A stretch of 64,000 bases of DNA from Fontibacillus phaseoli (lineage in GTDB: Bacteria; Bacillota; Bacilli; Paenibacillales; Paenibacillaceae), in contig NZ_QPJW01000001.1 in NCBI RefSeq assembly GCF_003337355.1, positions 310,001 to 374,000 on the forward strand, in the 5' to 3' direction. Below, one piece after another: positions 18,726 to 26,301 of this stretch. Positions within the stretch are counted from its first letter, which is position 1. Each line of letters opens with the position of its first letter. The position numbers and the translations under genes were made by a program. The notes beneath the pieces were generated by a model that was not told the origin of the DNA, did no database searches, and saw only the letters and a program-made list of their open reading frames with translations.

Positions 18726-19424
18726 ATGGCAAGTCCCTGGCATATTGGAACGCCGGAATTGATTATGCGTTTGCTGCTTTCACTTTTTTTGGGAGGAATT
18801 ATAGGATATGAGAGAGAGATAAACCGCCATGCAGCCGGTTTGAGAACCAATATATTGGTTTGTGTGGGCTCCACCCTGATCATGTTGTTATCGATTTACG
18901 GGTTTACGGATTTTCTGAATGAACCGACCGTACGGACCGATCCCGCCAGGCTGGCCGCCCAGGTTATTAGCGGTATAGGCTTTTTGGGTGCGGGAACGAT
19001 CATGCAGAAAGGCGCATCGATAAAAGGGCTGACCACTGCGGCAACGTTATGGGTCATGGCGGCGATTGGCCTCGCGGTGGGCGCCGGATTTTATTATCCG
19101 GCCGTGATCACTTGCCTCATTGTAATTATTTCGCTTAAGGCGTTAAATAAAGTAGAACATCGGTTTTTGGCTTCCAGAAAAATTCATACCCTTAGAATTT
19201 CTCTGCCTCCTGAATCACCAAGCTTAGCGGAAATGTATGCCGTAATGACCTCCTATCATCTGGATATCAAAACGATTAGCATCGCAAACGAAAATGGCAG
19301 TCTCGGGAATGAAGTTCAGCGGATTAAAATTACGTTCGCCGCACCTAAGAATGCTTCCTTGATTCAAGTTTTGGAGAAATTTCATGCTCTTCCGGATGTT
19401 TCATCCTTGCAGATGGAAAGATAA
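18726..19424 (+). CDS. MgtC/SapB family membrane protein
   Basis: 232 residues. The N-terminal half is the MgtC membrane domain with its hallmark GGIIGYEREINRHAAGLRTN, SGIGFLGAGTIMQKG and GLTTAATLWVMAAIGLAVG. The C-terminal ~80 residues form a soluble, ACT-like region. MgtC proteins are linked to growth at low magnesium and to membrane potential control; no transport role is proven. ATG 18726 lacks a well-placed ribosome site, and ATG 18765 is an alternative. Whether it belongs functionally to the sugar importer is unclear. Confidence 0.9.
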   Translation: MASPWHIGTPELIMRLLLSLFLGGIIGYEREINRHAAGLRTNILVCVGSTLIMLLSIYGFTDFLNEPTVRTDPARLAAQVISGIGFLGAGTIMQKGASIKGLTTAATLWVMAAIGLAVGAGFYYPAVITCLIVIISLKALNKVEHRFLASRKIHTLRISLPPESPSLAEMYAVMTSYHLDIKTISIANENGSLGNEVQRIKITFAAPKNASLIQVLEKFHALPDVSSLQMER

Positions 19425-19497
19425 CTGGCTATGGTCCCGAAATTATAGTAAAATATATACATTTATAAGTCCGGATTCTACTATTCATTTGAGGTGA

Positions 19498-20517
19498 GTG
19501 AAAATCGCAACGATCAAAGATGTTGCCCGGGTAGCCGGCGTGTCACCGGCAACGGTATCCAGGGTAGTTACGAATAAAGGAAATACAACAGAGGAAATAA
19601 AGAAACGTGTGCTCGAGGCTATGGAAGAACTGAAATATGTTCCTAACATTAACGCGCAGTCGCTTTCTTCCAACAGGTCCAGGACCATTTGTTTCTCGAT
19701 TGCGCGAAACCCGAAAGAAATACTCGGAAACTCATTTTTCAGCGACGTACTTTGCGGAATTTCCGATGCGGCCAAACTGCAGGACTACAACCTGCAGTTT
19801 GCCTTGTTCCATACGATCGAAGAGCAGATGGAAAAATGCGTGAAGCTGTATCGGCAAAAGCAGGTGGATGGGTTTATTTTTACTAGCATCCGTTCATCCG
19901 ATAAAGATATTTTGTTAAAAGGCCTCAAGGCGAAACACATTCCTTTTGTGATGATCGGCAGCAGTTTATCGCACAGTGCTCTATCCATACATAATGACAA
20001 TGTAAGGGATAGCTACATTTCGACGAAATATTTGGTGGACAAAGGCTACAGCCGGATTTTGTTCCTCACGCCCAACTTGAAGCAGGATGTTATTTACGAT
20101 CGAATCCATGGATATCAGCGGGCGATTGAAGAAAGCGGCCTAAATTTATCTCCGGAATATATTCTTTACTGCGGGGACGAGGAAGATGAGGTTACCCAAG
20201 CGTTGGAGCAGGTGGAGAAACAGGGTCTCTCCTTTGATTCGATTATCACTACGGAGAGTATTATGTCCTTAAGCGCACTGAAATATTGTCAGGCTAAAGG
20301 GAAGAGAGTCCCCGAAGATGTGGGGATTTTATGTTTCAACAATGCGCCGTACCTGGATAAAGTATCTCCTTCCATCAGTTGCATTGACCTGAATCCGATT
20401 TTGCTCGGGAACGAGGCGTTCAAATTGCTGTTAGACTTGATTGAACAACCCTCCAGTTCTTTCGTGAATAAAAGCATTACGCTCCCGTCGCAAATTATTG
20501 AGCGCCAATCTACTTAA
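19498..20517 (+). CDS. LacI family transcriptional regulator
   Basis: 339 residues. An N-terminal LacI helix-turn-helix (TIKDVARVAGVSPATVSRVVTNKG) and hinge helix lead into a periplasmic-binding-protein-like sensor domain (GFIFTSIRSSD, DNVRDSYISTKYLVDKGY). GTG 19498 sits close behind GAGG. It follows the importer/MgtC genes in the same direction and is the likely local repressor; the inducer is unknown. Two terminators follow within 110 bp. Confidence 0.93.
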   Translation: MKIATIKDVARVAGVSPATVSRVVTNKGNTTEEIKKRVLEAMEELKYVPNINAQSLSSNRSRTICFSIARNPKEILGNSFFSDVLCGISDAAKLQDYNLQFALFHTIEEQMEKCVKLYRQKQVDGFIFTSIRSSDKDILLKGLKAKHIPFVMIGSSLSHSALSIHNDNVRDSYISTKYLVDKGYSRILFLTPNLKQDVIYDRIHGYQRAIEESGLNLSPEYILYCGDEEDEVTQALEQVEKQGLSFDSIITTESIMSLSALKYCQAKGKRVPEDVGILCFNNAPYLDKVSPSISCIDLNPILLGNEAFKLLLDLIEQPSSSFVNKSITLPSQIIERQST

Positions 20518-20557
20518 AGGACTTGACTTTCCCACAGCTAGCTGGCATCGGCGCACC

Positions 20558-20576
20558 GCCGTCGTCGGCTTTTTTT
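20558..20576 (+). terminator. Terminator after lacI (first of two)
   Basis: Short GCCG-tcgt-CGGC stem directly followed by TTTTTTT, about 40 bp after the LacI stop. Confidence 0.6.
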
Positions 20577-20592
20577 ATTTCTTGCTGCGATA

Positions 20593-20627
20593 AGAGGACT
20601 GCGCGGATGACGCGTTCTCTTTTTTTT
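20593..20627 (+). terminator. Terminator after lacI (second of two)
   Basis: AGAGGA / TTCTCT outer stem with GC-rich inner part (CTGCGC ... GACGCG), followed by eight T. Confidence 0.7.
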
Positions 20628-20712
20628 GGTATCCTAAGATGAGATTGAAGACGGAGGCACTAGAAATCCAGACTTTTTTCCTAATATTTACTCAAAAAAA
20701 TAGTAACAACAT

Positions 20713-20739
20713 TGCAACATATTGATGGACGATCACGTC
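20713..20739 (+). promoter_or_regulatory. ECF-type promoter, probable autoregulation of the sigma gene
   Basis: TGCAAC (20713-20718), 17-bp gap, CGTC (20736-20739), 30 bp before the start codon. It resembles the TGAAAC / CGTA promoters of SigW-class ECF factors in which the -35 AAC is essential. Confidence 0.55.
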
Positions 20740-20768
20740 TGTAAGGTTGCATGGAAGGGGGAGCCTTT

Positions 20769-21317
20769 GTGGTGGAGCAAGGTCTCATCAGAGCCGCTCA
20801 AACGGGCGATCGCGACGCTCTAATCACCCTATTGCGAGAAATAGAGACTCACGTGTACCGGACGGCCTATTACATTTTAAACAATGAACAGGATGCAATG
20901 GATGCAGCCCAGGAAGCGCTGATTCGGATTTATACCAAAATCGATTCTTATGAAGAAAAAGCCCAGTTCAAAACCTGGGTACAGCGAATTGTCACAAATA
21001 TCTGTATCGACAAATTCCGGAGGAGCAAACCAACCGTTTCGATCGACGAACATGACATGGTTTTCCAAGGGAATGAGAGCGTCGAAAGAGAAGTTATGTC
21101 CGGATATTTGGCACATGACATACGCGAAGCTATCGACCAGTTACCGGAACATCACCGGATGGTCGTCGTTCTAAGGTATCTGCAGGATTTCTCTTATAAC
21201 GAAATCGCTGATAGCCTGAATTTGCCGCTCAATACGGTGAAATCCTATTTATTCAGGGCCAGGCAGCAGCTTCAACACTTACTCCAAGATTATCAGAAAG
21301 GTGGTGTATCAGGATGA
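20769..21317 (+). CDS. ECF-subfamily RNA polymerase sigma factor
   Basis: 182 residues. Sigma region 2 spans about 20-85 (VYRTAYYILNNEQDAMDAAQEALIRIY, FKTWVQRIVTNICIDKFRR) and region 4 about 120-172 (LPEHHRMVVVLRYLQDFSYNEIADSLNLPLNTVKSYLFRAR). GTG 20769 is preferred because GGGGGAG stands 5 bp upstream; the frame is open from an ATG at 20751, which would place the ribosome site inside the gene. It overlaps the anti-sigma gene by 4 bp. SigW-like by pattern, but orthology is not established. Confidence 0.93.
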   Translation: MVEQGLIRAAQTGDRDALITLLREIETHVYRTAYYILNNEQDAMDAAQEALIRIYTKIDSYEEKAQFKTWVQRIVTNICIDKFRRSKPTVSIDEHDMVFQGNESVEREVMSGYLAHDIREAIDQLPEHHRMVVVLRYLQDFSYNEIADSLNLPLNTVKSYLFRARQQLQHLLQDYQKGGVSG

Positions 21318-22519
21318 AATGCCCGGAGGCGGTGGAATGGATGCATCGTTATATCGATCACGATCTGAACGAGGAAGAAAGTTCAGTTCTGTTTGAACAT
21401 ATGCAAAATTGCCCGGAATGCTCCGAGAAATTCGCCATACTGAATGAGCTGTCGGCCAAGCTGGAAGAGCTTCCGAAGGTGACTCCTCGTTTTAGTCTGG
21501 TCGACTCGATTCTTCCTCAACTGGATGTCATTGACCGGGCGCGGCGGGAAGAAGGCAGCGCGGCCGAAGATGTTGCGGGCACGATGGTGGCTGCGGAGAG
21601 CACGGATGAGTTAAGCCGTAGCCGGCGCGAACGGCCAGTGCGACGCAGCAGCCGCGCTTACCGGACAGGTGCCTTTGGCCTTGCGGCAGCAGTGATTTTA
21701 GGCGTGTTTATATATCAGTACGAACCTAAGACGATGCCGGATGCGGAGATAGCTTCACGGGTTGCATTCGACAGTAACTCCTCTACGGCAGATAGATCTT
21801 CCTCGTCGGAGACGGAAGAGAGTGCGGATAATTTTTCGAAGCAAGATGGCGGCGAGACCGGTCCCATTATGCAAGAAGATCACAACACTCCTGCAGCCGA
21901 TGAGAGCTTAAAGTCGTCCGGGAACGGTGCAGGCGGAGAGAGCAAAAGTGACTCCTCCAATGGCGGAAGCGGCGGATCCCAGGAAACAACTACGCCGGAT
22001 CGCTCAGGCAATGACGCTGCGCCTCCCAAAGCGGCCAATCCGGCTGCCAACGGCGGGAATAGCGGAACGTCAAGCCCGGCGACATTGGATCGGGACAAAA
22101 ACGCTAAGACGCCGCAGGAAAGTGCTCCCTTGAATAATGAGGGAGGGGCAGAAGCAGAGGATAGCGATGCCAGCTTAAAAACCATGGTTCCGGAAAAGGC
22201 GCCTGTTGACGGACTTGCGGATAGCAGTATGATGGGAATCGCCAATTTCCTGGCGACAAATCAGTGGCCTTCCCCGGACGGAAAATATACGGCTGAACTG
22301 CGGGATAATCATTTGTACGTATACCGGAATGATGCCGAGGATCGCACGCTTTTGGTGGATCAGACCTTGGACGGCAATTGGGTAAATGGAGAATGGTCCC
22401 AAGACGGCAAAACATTTACGTATGAGACGGAAAAGGACGGGACCTCGGCAGCGCATACCGTACAGCCGGTACAATCGGAAACGGGCGCCGACGGTAATTC
22501 TTCCGCAAATCAGCCTTAA
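21314..22519 (+). CDS. Transmembrane anti-sigma factor with zinc-finger (ZAS) domain
   Basis: 401 residues. The cytoplasmic N-terminus has the ZAS zinc motif His29-x3-Cys33-x2-Cys36 (HMQNCPEC), which should clamp the co-encoded sigma factor. A single membrane helix is at about 115-133 (GAFGLAAAVILGVFIYQY). The outer part has a ~150-residue Ser/Gly/Asn/Ala-rich linker and ends in a compact domain (WPSPDGKYTAELRDNHLYVY, WSQDGKTFTYETEKDG) that looks like propeller-type repeats. It overlaps the sigma gene (ATGA), the classic pair layout. It is much longer than RsiW. Confidence 0.9.
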   Translation: MKCPEAVEWMHRYIDHDLNEEESSVLFEHMQNCPECSEKFAILNELSAKLEELPKVTPRFSLVDSILPQLDVIDRARREEGSAAEDVAGTMVAAESTDELSRSRRERPVRRSSRAYRTGAFGLAAAVILGVFIYQYEPKTMPDAEIASRVAFDSNSSTADRSSSSETEESADNFSKQDGGETGPIMQEDHNTPAADESLKSSGNGAGGESKSDSSNGGSGGSQETTTPDRSGNDAAPPKAANPAANGGNSGTSSPATLDRDKNAKTPQESAPLNNEGGAEAEDSDASLKTMVPEKAPVDGLADSSMMGIANFLATNQWPSPDGKYTAELRDNHLYVYRNDAEDRTLLVDQTLDGNWVNGEWSQDGKTFTYETEKDGTSAAHTVQPVQSETGADGNSSANQP

Positions 22520-22711
22520 GTAACATGCTGTCGGCTCAGGCATACAGATATTTTTTCGGAAAAAATACGGCTTATCTCCCAGTCACCTTTTCGGGAGATA
22601 TGGAATAGGTTATATAGATAAATAGAGACAGGATTGACCCTGATCGTCGTATGACCGCCGGCGGGAAAGTTTCTAGAGCTTTTCAGCCCGCGTTTATATA
22701 GATGCTCCGGG
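22520..22711. other. Intergenic stretch with three hairpins
   Basis: TATTTTTTC/GGAAAAAATA near 22550, ATCTCCC/GGGAGAT at about 22571-22600, and GCGGGAAAG/CTTTTcagCCCGC at about 22659-22692. They are followed by the strong terminator at 22712. No gene is seen. It could be the 3' untranslated part of the anti-sigma mRNA or an unrecognised small RNA. Confidence 0.4.
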
Positions 22712-22752
22712 ACAAAGGGACCTTGCGCCGCGTGCAGAGGTCCCTTTGTTTG
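22712..22752 (+). terminator. Terminator upstream of holA
   Basis: 11-bp perfect stem ACAAAGGGACC / GGTCCCTTTGT with 16-nt loop, followed by TTGCTCTT. The U tract is weak but the stem is strong. Confidence 0.75.
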
Positions 22753-22839
22753 CTCTTCTATGCCCTTGGACTAATTGGCCGATTCACAGTATCATAGGAA
22801 GAGCGGATTGAAATCGTGAAGAGGGGAGAGAGATGCCGG

Positions 22840-23859
22840 ATGGATGTTAAAACAGCGGTCAAACAATTGAAACAAGGGCAGGTCTCCCCATTATATTTGT
22901 GCTACGGAACTGAAAAATACCAAATCCAGGAGTTTATCGGTTTGCTGCAGGAGCAAGTGGTGGATCCGGACCAGAAGGATTTTTCTATGGCGGTATTTGA
23001 TCTGGCCGAGACTCCGATGGAAGTGGTCGTCGAAGAAGCCGAGACGCTTCCGTTTCTTGTGGAGCGCAAGTTGATTGTCGTGCGGGATTCCTCAGTATTT
23101 ACGGCAGGCAAAGAAGGCGGGAAAATCGAGCATAAGCTCGAAGCGCTGACGGCCTACATGGATAATCCTGCCGAGCATAGCGTTATCGTTTTTGTAGTTC
23201 ATGGGGAGAAGCTCGACGAGCGGAAAAAGATCGTAAAAGCGATGAAGGCCGCGGGCACGGTGTTGTCGTTTATGCCGCTGGGGGGCAGCGAATTGACCCA
23301 ATGGGTCGTGCGCGAAGTGGAAAAACGCGGGCGCCGGATCGGCCGGGAAGCCGCCGAGGCGCTGGTCGCGGCTGTCGGCGTGCAGATGACGGCGCTGGCG
23401 GTGGAGGTGGACAAGCTGTGCTTGTACGCCGGCGAGGGCGGCATGATCGATGCCGCGGCAATCGATCAACTGGTGGCGAAAACCACGGAACAAAATGTGT
23501 TCGCGATGGTCGAGCATATTGCCGGCCTCAAACTGGAACAGGCGCTGGATATCTTCTATGAACTGCTCAAACAGCGCGAGGAACCGATCAAAATTGCGGC
23601 CTTGATCGCCCGCCAGTTCCGGATCATGCTACAGGTCAAGGATATGGCGCGTCAAAGCTACTCCCAGCAACAGATTGCCTCGCAACTGGGGCTGCATCCC
23701 TACGCCGTTAAAATTGCCGGTGAACAAGCCCGGAAATTTGAGCATGCGCGGCTAAAGCGAATCCTGTCCGAATTGGCCCAGCTCGATTACCAAATGAAGA
23801 GCGGCGGCATCGACAAAGTATTGGGGCTGGAATTGTTTCTGTTGAAGCTGGGGGCGTAG
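22840..23859 (+). CDS. holA: DNA polymerase III delta subunit
   Basis: 339 residues, clamp-loader subunit that opens the sliding clamp. Recognisable features are the N-terminal VSPLYLCYGTEKYQIQEFI, AETLPFLVERKLIVVRD, and the C-terminal collar region (AALIARQFRIMLQVKDMARQ, LDYQMKSGGIDKVLGLELFLLKL). ATG 22840 has GGGGAG at 22823; a GTG at 22816 is in frame but has no ribosome site. It holds the holA (yqeN) position between comEC and rpsT as in Bacillus, although the sugar block and sigma pair are inserted before it. Confidence 0.95.
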   Translation: MDVKTAVKQLKQGQVSPLYLCYGTEKYQIQEFIGLLQEQVVDPDQKDFSMAVFDLAETPMEVVVEEAETLPFLVERKLIVVRDSSVFTAGKEGGKIEHKLEALTAYMDNPAEHSVIVFVVHGEKLDERKKIVKAMKAAGTVLSFMPLGGSELTQWVVREVEKRGRRIGREAAEALVAAVGVQMTALAVEVDKLCLYAGEGGMIDAAAIDQLVAKTTEQNVFAMVEHIAGLKLEQALDIFYELLKQREEPIKIAALIARQFRIMLQVKDMARQSYSQQQIASQLGLHPYAVKIAGEQARKFEHARLKRILSELAQLDYQMKSGGIDKVLGLELFLLKLGA

Positions 23860-23926
23860 GCGGCCGAAATTCTCCCCCGGGCACAGACTTAGACGATAGC
23901 CTCCTGGGTCGCCAAGTCAAATTTGA

Positions 23927-23971
23927 CCCCAAATAACTGGAAAACCTCCAGTTAATTCGGGGCTTTTTTCG
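23927..23971 (+). terminator. holA terminator containing a dispersed palindrome
   Basis: CCCC ... GGGG closes over the palindrome AACTGGA-aaacc-TCCAGTT, followed by CTTTTTTC. The first unit of repeat element copy 1 therefore doubles as the terminator stem. Confidence 0.75.
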
Positions 23972-24120
23972 GTTTTATGCTAATTAGCTGGAAAACCTCC
24001 AGTTAATTGGCCCGAAATCAGTTGCATTCTGCGGAACCTGCAAAATTAACTGTAGGAAATCCGGTTAATTTACGAAACTTTCTTATATGAGGGATTTTAG
24101 ATGTATAAAATGCAGTTATT
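23931..24120. repeat. Four-palindrome dyad element, copy 1
   Basis: Four ~27-bp imperfect palindromes are centred near 23944, 23995, 24057 and 24108 (steps 51, 62, 51). The first two read as AACTGGAAAACCTCCAGTT; the third and fourth are in the opposite orientation (AACTGTAGGAAATCCGGTT; the fourth is decayed). The same four-unit layout occurs at 29568 and 54045. It sits between the convergent holA and rpsT genes. Confidence 0.8.
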
Positions 24121-24145
24121 TTTTTGAGAACGCCGCCCCCGCAGC

Positions 24146-24436
24146 GCACAAAGTTACTTATGCCACCAATGTCACCACAACGCACCAAGTAACCTATGCC
24201 GCCAAAGCTCCCGCGTTCGCACTAAGTAACTTATGCCACCAATGTCTCCACAACGCACCAAGTAGCCTATGCCGCCAAAGTTCCCGCGTTCGCACAAAGT
24301 TACTTATGCCACCAATGTCACCACAACGCACCAAGTAACCTATGCCCCAAAGCTCCCGCGTTCGCACTAAGTAACTTATGCCGCCAATATCTCCACAACG
24401 CACCAAGTAACCTATGCCGCCTAAGTCACTCCGCGA
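24146..24436. repeat. Tandem array, 73-bp unit with nested periods
   Basis: Four units begin GCAC at 24146, 24219, 24292 and 24364. Each unit is two related ~36-bp halves (AAGTAACYTATGCC...). Units 1 and 3 resemble each other (CACAAAGTTAC, GTCACC), as do 2 and 4 (CACTAAGTAAC, TCTCC), giving a ~146-bp super-period. Degenerate half-units continue to about 24530. No coding frame is credible. Confidence 0.9.
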
Positions 24437-24624
24437 ACAAAAGTAACTATTTTTCCCCTGGCCAACACAACGCGCCCAGTAACTCTTATCCCACCTAAAC
24501 ACACAGCTGAACCAAGCAACTTAAATCGCCAAACCGCCAGTGCAATGTAATCCTCCCCCTCCGCTCTACCCTGCCGCACGCGGGCAGCTCACCCGCTGCC
24601 GAACTCCTTGCATAGCACAGAACA

Positions 24625-24657
24625 TCAAAAAGACCTGAACGAAATCGTCCAGGTCTC
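24625..24657 (-). terminator. Terminator of rpsT
   Basis: On the minus strand AGACCTGGACG-atttc... pairs with CGTTCAGGTCT, followed by TTTTTGAT; it is 30 bp beyond the rpsT stop. Confidence 0.88.
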
Positions 24658-24686
24658 TCTGAGCTTAAGTTTATAAATAGCGACGC

Positions 24687-24959
24687 TTACGCTTGGGACG
24701 TAAGGGCGTTCAATTTTTTAGCCAAGCGGGATTTCTTGCGGGATGCTGCATTTTTGTGGATCAAACCTTTAGTAACGGCTTTGTCCAATTTTTTGGCTGC
24801 AGCAGCGAAAGCGGCTTTAGCTACTTCTACTTCGTTGTTCGCCAGAGCGGTATCGGCAGTTTTAACAACCGTACGCAAAGCGGACTTTTGCGAAGCGTTC
24901 AGAGCACGGCGCTTGTCGTTTGTTTTTACACGTTTGATTGCGGATTTAATGTTTGGCAT
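24687..24959 (-). CDS. rpsT: 30S ribosomal protein S20
   Basis: 90-residue basic protein starting [19 protein letters not shown], with the Ala/Lys-rich helices and ...[20 protein letters not shown] typical of S20, which binds 16S rRNA. ATG 24959 has AGGAGGTG 8 bp upstream; an extension to 24989 is not supported. It lies between holA and gpr on the opposite strand, the conserved Bacillales position. Confidence 0.98.
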   Translation of the reverse strand: MPNIKSAIKRVKTNDKRRALNASQKSALRTVVKTADTALANNEVEVAKAAFAAAAKKLDKAVTKGLIHKNAASRKKSRLAKKLNALTSQA

Positions 24960-25130
24960 TGCATTCACCTCCTGTAAAGCATATATCATCCCAGATGATT
25001 CACAACTTAAAATATTTTATCATGCCCCCCGCTAAAATGCAATCGATTCGTAGAAACAAAGCTCATGTGCATAATGTCATTCTCTCTCCCGCAAACTATA
25101 GGCAACCGAGGAAAAGGAGGTCATCATGAC

Positions 25131-26147
25131 ATGAATTTGGATTTGCGGGACTACTCCGTCCGGACCGATCTGGCCGTGGAATCAAAAGAGATGGCGGAGA
25201 CCGCTTACGGCGGGCCGGTGCCGGGACTGAACGAACAGATCGATGAACACGACGGCATCAAAATTACCCGGCTGGATGTGACGAATGAGGCGGCATCGCG
25301 GCAAATCGGCAAAATGGTTGGACACTATATCACTATCGAGGTCCCCGGGCTCCGCAGTCAGGACAGCGATCTGCAGGAAAAAGTTTCGGCTGCTTTTGCC
25401 AAAGAGTTCGGCTTGTTCCTGAACAAGATTGGCGTCCATGAGAATGCCAAAGTGCTCATTGTCGGACTCGGTAACTGGAACGTAACGCCAGATGCGCTTG
25501 GACCCCTTGTGGTGGAAAATGCGCTGGTCACCCGCCATTATTTTGAGCTGGCTCCGGATCAAGTGTCCCCGGGATATAGGGAAGTGAGCGCAATAGCACC
25601 CGGGGTGCTTGGGATTACCGGTATTGAATCGAGCGAAGTGGTGCAGGGGATCGTGGAACGGACCAAGCCCGATTTGATCATCGCCATTGATGCGCTGGCT
25701 TCCAGATCGCTGGAGCGGGTGAACACGACCATTCAGATTGCCGATATCGGAATCCATCCGGGTTCAGGCATCGGAAACAAGCGCCGGGGCCTGACCAAAG
25801 AAATATTGGGCGTTCCCTGCATCGCGATCGGCGTTCCGACCGTATGTTACGCCTCCACGATCGTGAACAATGTATTCGATTTGATGAAAACCCATTTCGA
25901 CCAGGAAAGCGACGAGGGGCAGCCGGGTCAGACTAAGCAGATTCTTGGGCTCCTGACGGAGCTAAGCGAAGGTGAACGACTGGGCCTCGTAAAAGAAGTT
26001 CTCGAGCCGCTCGGGCATGATCTGATCGTGACCCCTAAGGAAATCGACGAATTTATCGAAGACATTGCCAATGTGATCGCTAGCGGCCTTAACCTGGCCC
26101 TTCATGAGGCCGTAAATCCGGATAACGTTGCTACCTATACCCATTAA
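25131..26147 (+). CDS. gpr: GPR, germination protease
   Basis: 338-residue aspartic-type endopeptidase that degrades small acid-soluble spore proteins at germination. The N-terminus MNLDLRDYSVR / TDLAVE shows the autoprocessing site: a short propeptide ends at Arg11 before TDLAVE. The motifs IVGLGNWNVTPDALGP and IAIDALASRSLERVNTTIQ are conserved in the family. ATG 25131 has AAAAGGAGG at 25113-25120. It indicates that the host forms endospores. A terminator follows at 26171. Confidence 0.97.
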   Translation: MNLDLRDYSVRTDLAVESKEMAETAYGGPVPGLNEQIDEHDGIKITRLDVTNEAASRQIGKMVGHYITIEVPGLRSQDSDLQEKVSAAFAKEFGLFLNKIGVHENAKVLIVGLGNWNVTPDALGPLVVENALVTRHYFELAPDQVSPGYREVSAIAPGVLGITGIESSEVVQGIVERTKPDLIIAIDALASRSLERVNTTIQIADIGIHPGSGIGNKRRGLTKEILGVPCIAIGVPTVCYASTIVNNVFDLMKTHFDQESDEGQPGQTKQILGLLTELSEGERLGLVKEVLEPLGHDLIVTPKEIDEFIEDIANVIASGLNLALHEAVNPDNVATYTH

Positions 26148-26170
26148 AATCATCAACTCCTCCTCCCTAT

Positions 26171-26203
26171 GAAGTTCGCAATCTAGCGGACTTCTTTCTT
26201 TTT
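26171..26203 (+). terminator. Terminator of gpr
   Basis: 9-bp stem GAAGTTCGC / GCGGACTTC, 6-nt loop, then TTTCTTTTTG. Confidence 0.85.
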
Positions 26204-26301
26204 GTGAGAATTCAAGGTTCTAATCTGCGCGCTAGGTTCATAGATTTGGATTAAAAGAGATGGAGCCTTAAGATTTACCGGCTGGAGGAGGATAAGACAA
26301 A

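Noticed and set aside
24146..24436. CRISPR array candidate
   Set aside because: The 36-bp halves repeat end to end without unique spacers, giving a satellite-like array.
24087..24502. Protein-coding frames through the 73-bp array on both strands
   Set aside because: Repetitive translations (for example CHQCLHNAPSSLCRQ) with no ribosome site; a consequence of the tandem repeat.
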